Positions 63,139-64,000 of a DNA stretch of 64,000 nucleotides are shown in pieces. Every line of letters starts with the position of its first letter. The stretch's first letter is position 1. Below the pieces are notes generated by a model, which was not told where the DNA came from, searched no databases, and was given only the letters and a program-made list of their open reading frames with translations. Both the position numbers and the translations under genes were made by a program. Location of the stretch: NCBI RefSeq assembly GCF_003946385.1, contig NZ_RHOE01000001.1, positions 1-64,000 on the forward strand, in the 5' to 3' direction. This stretch comes from Loigolactobacillus zhaoyuanensis. Lineage in GTDB: Bacteria > Bacillota > Bacilli > Lactobacillales > Lactobacillaceae.

Positions 63139-63175
63139 AGTGTAAAGCGATAAAATTTTAAGGAGGTGGAATTTA

Positions 63176-63364
63176 ATGGCAGTACCAAAAAGAAAGACTT
63201 CCAAGACGAAGAAACGTATGCGTCGTGGACACATTAAATTAGCAATGCCTAACTTAAGCCCATGCCCTAACTGTGGCGAATTGCGTGTATCGCATCACGT
63301 ATGCCCAAGCTGTGGCTTCTACGATGGCAAACAAGTTGTTACAACAGGTAAGAGTGCAGACTAA
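63176..63364 (+). CDS. rpmF: 50S ribosomal protein L32 (zinc-binding form)
   Basis: The 62-residue basic protein starts [18 protein letters not shown] and has the zinc motif CPNC plus CPSC, the Cys4 form. ATG 63176 follows AAGGAGG. Confidence 0.97.
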   Translation: MAVPKRKTSKTKKRMRRGHIKLAMPNLSPCPNCGELRVSHHVCPSCGFYDGKQVVTTGKSAD

Positions 63365-63375
63365 CAGACCTGCTT

Positions 63376-63412
63376 AAAAAGCATTAGCGGCCATGGCGCT
63401 AATGCTTTTTGT
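63376..63412 (+). terminator. Terminator of yceD-rpmF
   Basis: AAAAAGCATTAGCG (63376-63389) pairs perfectly with CGCTAATGCTTTTT (63397-63410). Confidence 0.92.
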
Positions 63413-63572
63413 TTGCGCAAAAATAGCTAGCAGACGGTTTAAGCTCAATTTAGCGCTAGTAGCCCTTTTTCACTTGGCGATACTAAATAAATACAGAGCA
63501 GTTTGGCTTTTATTTATCGGTTTTTTTTGATACGATAGAAGTTGTTAAATAGAACAAGGGGGCACAAGAAAT

Positions 63573-64000
63573 ATGAAAAATGAAACACCACAGATTGGTG
63601 TCGTTGGTATGGCGGTCATGGGCAAGAACCTCGCTTTGAACATTGAAAGCCGCGGTTACACGGTCGCTATCTATAATCGTACAAGTTCTAAGACTGAAAC
63701 AGTCGCTAAAGAACATGCGGATAAAAAATTAGTGCCAAGTTATAGTATTCAAGATTTTGTTGCGTCATTAGAGAAACCACGCCGGATCATTTTGATGGTT
63801 AAAGCCGGTGCTGGCACGGACGCTGTGATCCAAGAATTATTACCTTTATTAGACAAGGGCGATGTCTTAATTGACGGTGGTAATACCTTCTTTAAGGATA
63901 CAATGCGGCGTAATGCTGAATTAGATAAATCTGGGATCAACTTTATCGGCATGGGCGTATCCGGCGGCGAATTAGGTGCTTTACAAGGCCCTTCAATGAT
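63573..64000 (+). CDS. gnd: 6-phosphogluconate dehydrogenase, N-terminal part
   Basis: The first 142 codons are visible before the window ends. They include the NADP fold [25 protein letters not shown] and the [15 protein letters not shown] segment near the active site. The enzyme oxidises 6-phosphogluconate to ribulose 5-phosphate in the pentose phosphate pathway. ATG 63573 follows AAGGGGG. The remainder is outside the window. Confidence 0.95.
   Translation, partial: MKNETPQIGVVGMAVMGKNLALNIESRGYTVAIYNRTSSKTETVAKEHADKKLVPSYSIQDFVASLEKPRRIILMVKAGAGTDAVIQELLPLLDKGDVLIDGGNTFFKDTMRRNAELDKSGINFIGMGVSGGELGALQGPSM

Noticed and set aside
63900-64000. GGELGA in gnd where many enzymes have GGEEGA
   Set aside because: This position varies in the family and the SGG residues are kept, so it is not taken as a loss of function.

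Overview
The window reads as the chromosome of a low-to-mid GC Gram-positive bacterium of the family Lactobacillaceae. Evidence includes strong GGAGG ribosome binding sites, T-box leaders in front of argS, thrS and brnQ, and a KxYKxGKxW-type signal peptide with an LPQTG anchor on a surface protein. A PrsA lipoprotein next to ecsAB, a dnaB/dnaI primosome pair, the infC-rpmI-rplT operon with an L20-type leader, and the yqeG-yqeH-yhbY-nadD-yqeK-rsfS-yqeM-tmcAL-yceD-rpmF run fit the same group. The genus cannot be fixed from sequence alone. No tRNA, rRNA or CRISPR array was seen.

Layout. 0-0.15 kb: the end of an IS3-family element running off the left edge. 0.2-3 kb: cystine symporter, a HhH DNA glycosylase and an alkyltransferase. 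3-5.6 kb: a decaying accessory cluster of bacteriocin-immunity genes (two that look intact, two frameshifted), a CPBP protease and a frameshifted hicB. 5.6-7.5 kb: brnQ under an isoleucine-type T-box. 7.5-16.2 kb: accessory genes (Ser-rich membrane protein, WYL regulator, glycosylase-like protein, a tandem winged-helix protein with iteron-like repeats, VIT transporter, and an LPXTG mucus-binding-type protein beside the stub of another). 16.3-23.6 kb: argS with T-box, argR, an RluA-family enzyme and a class A PBP. 23.8-36.8 kb: yhaO-yhaN-yhaM, azlCD, prsA, ytxH, hit, ecsAB, a kinase-like protein and trmB. 37-43.9 kb: usp, ytpR, sftA-like translocase, murC, a hotdog hydratase and a Bax-inhibitor-1 protein. 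44-54.9 kb: polA-mutM-coaE-nrdR-dnaB-dnaI-thrS-infC-rpmI-rplT. 55-64 kb: an oxidoreductase, the yqeG-to-rpmF ribosome-assembly/NAD/tRNA-modification block, and the start of gnd.

The right two thirds is conserved housekeeping DNA: replication and repair (polA, mutM, dnaB, dnaI, nrdR, sftA), translation (argS, thrS, infC, L35, L20, L32, rsfS, yqeH, yhbY), envelope (PBP, prsA, murC) and transport. Amino-acid-responsive RNA switches (T-boxes) and a ribosomal-protein leader tie several operons to translation status.

Three things stand out. (1) A structured leader element recurs directly upstream of ytxH, ytpR and rsfS: hairpin A, a GGAYATC box, hairpin B, then a CTTAAT..TGAA block close to the ribosome binding site, tandemly duplicated so that this block is copied too. 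(2) thrS has a ThrRS whose four classical editing residues (HxxxH plus the Cys and His of CRGPH) are all replaced, although the aminoacylation site looks intact. (3) A tandem winged-helix protein sits behind iteron-like 16-bp repeats, paired palindromes and AT-rich DNA, which looks like a chromosomal replicon remnant or a self-regulated DNA-binding system.
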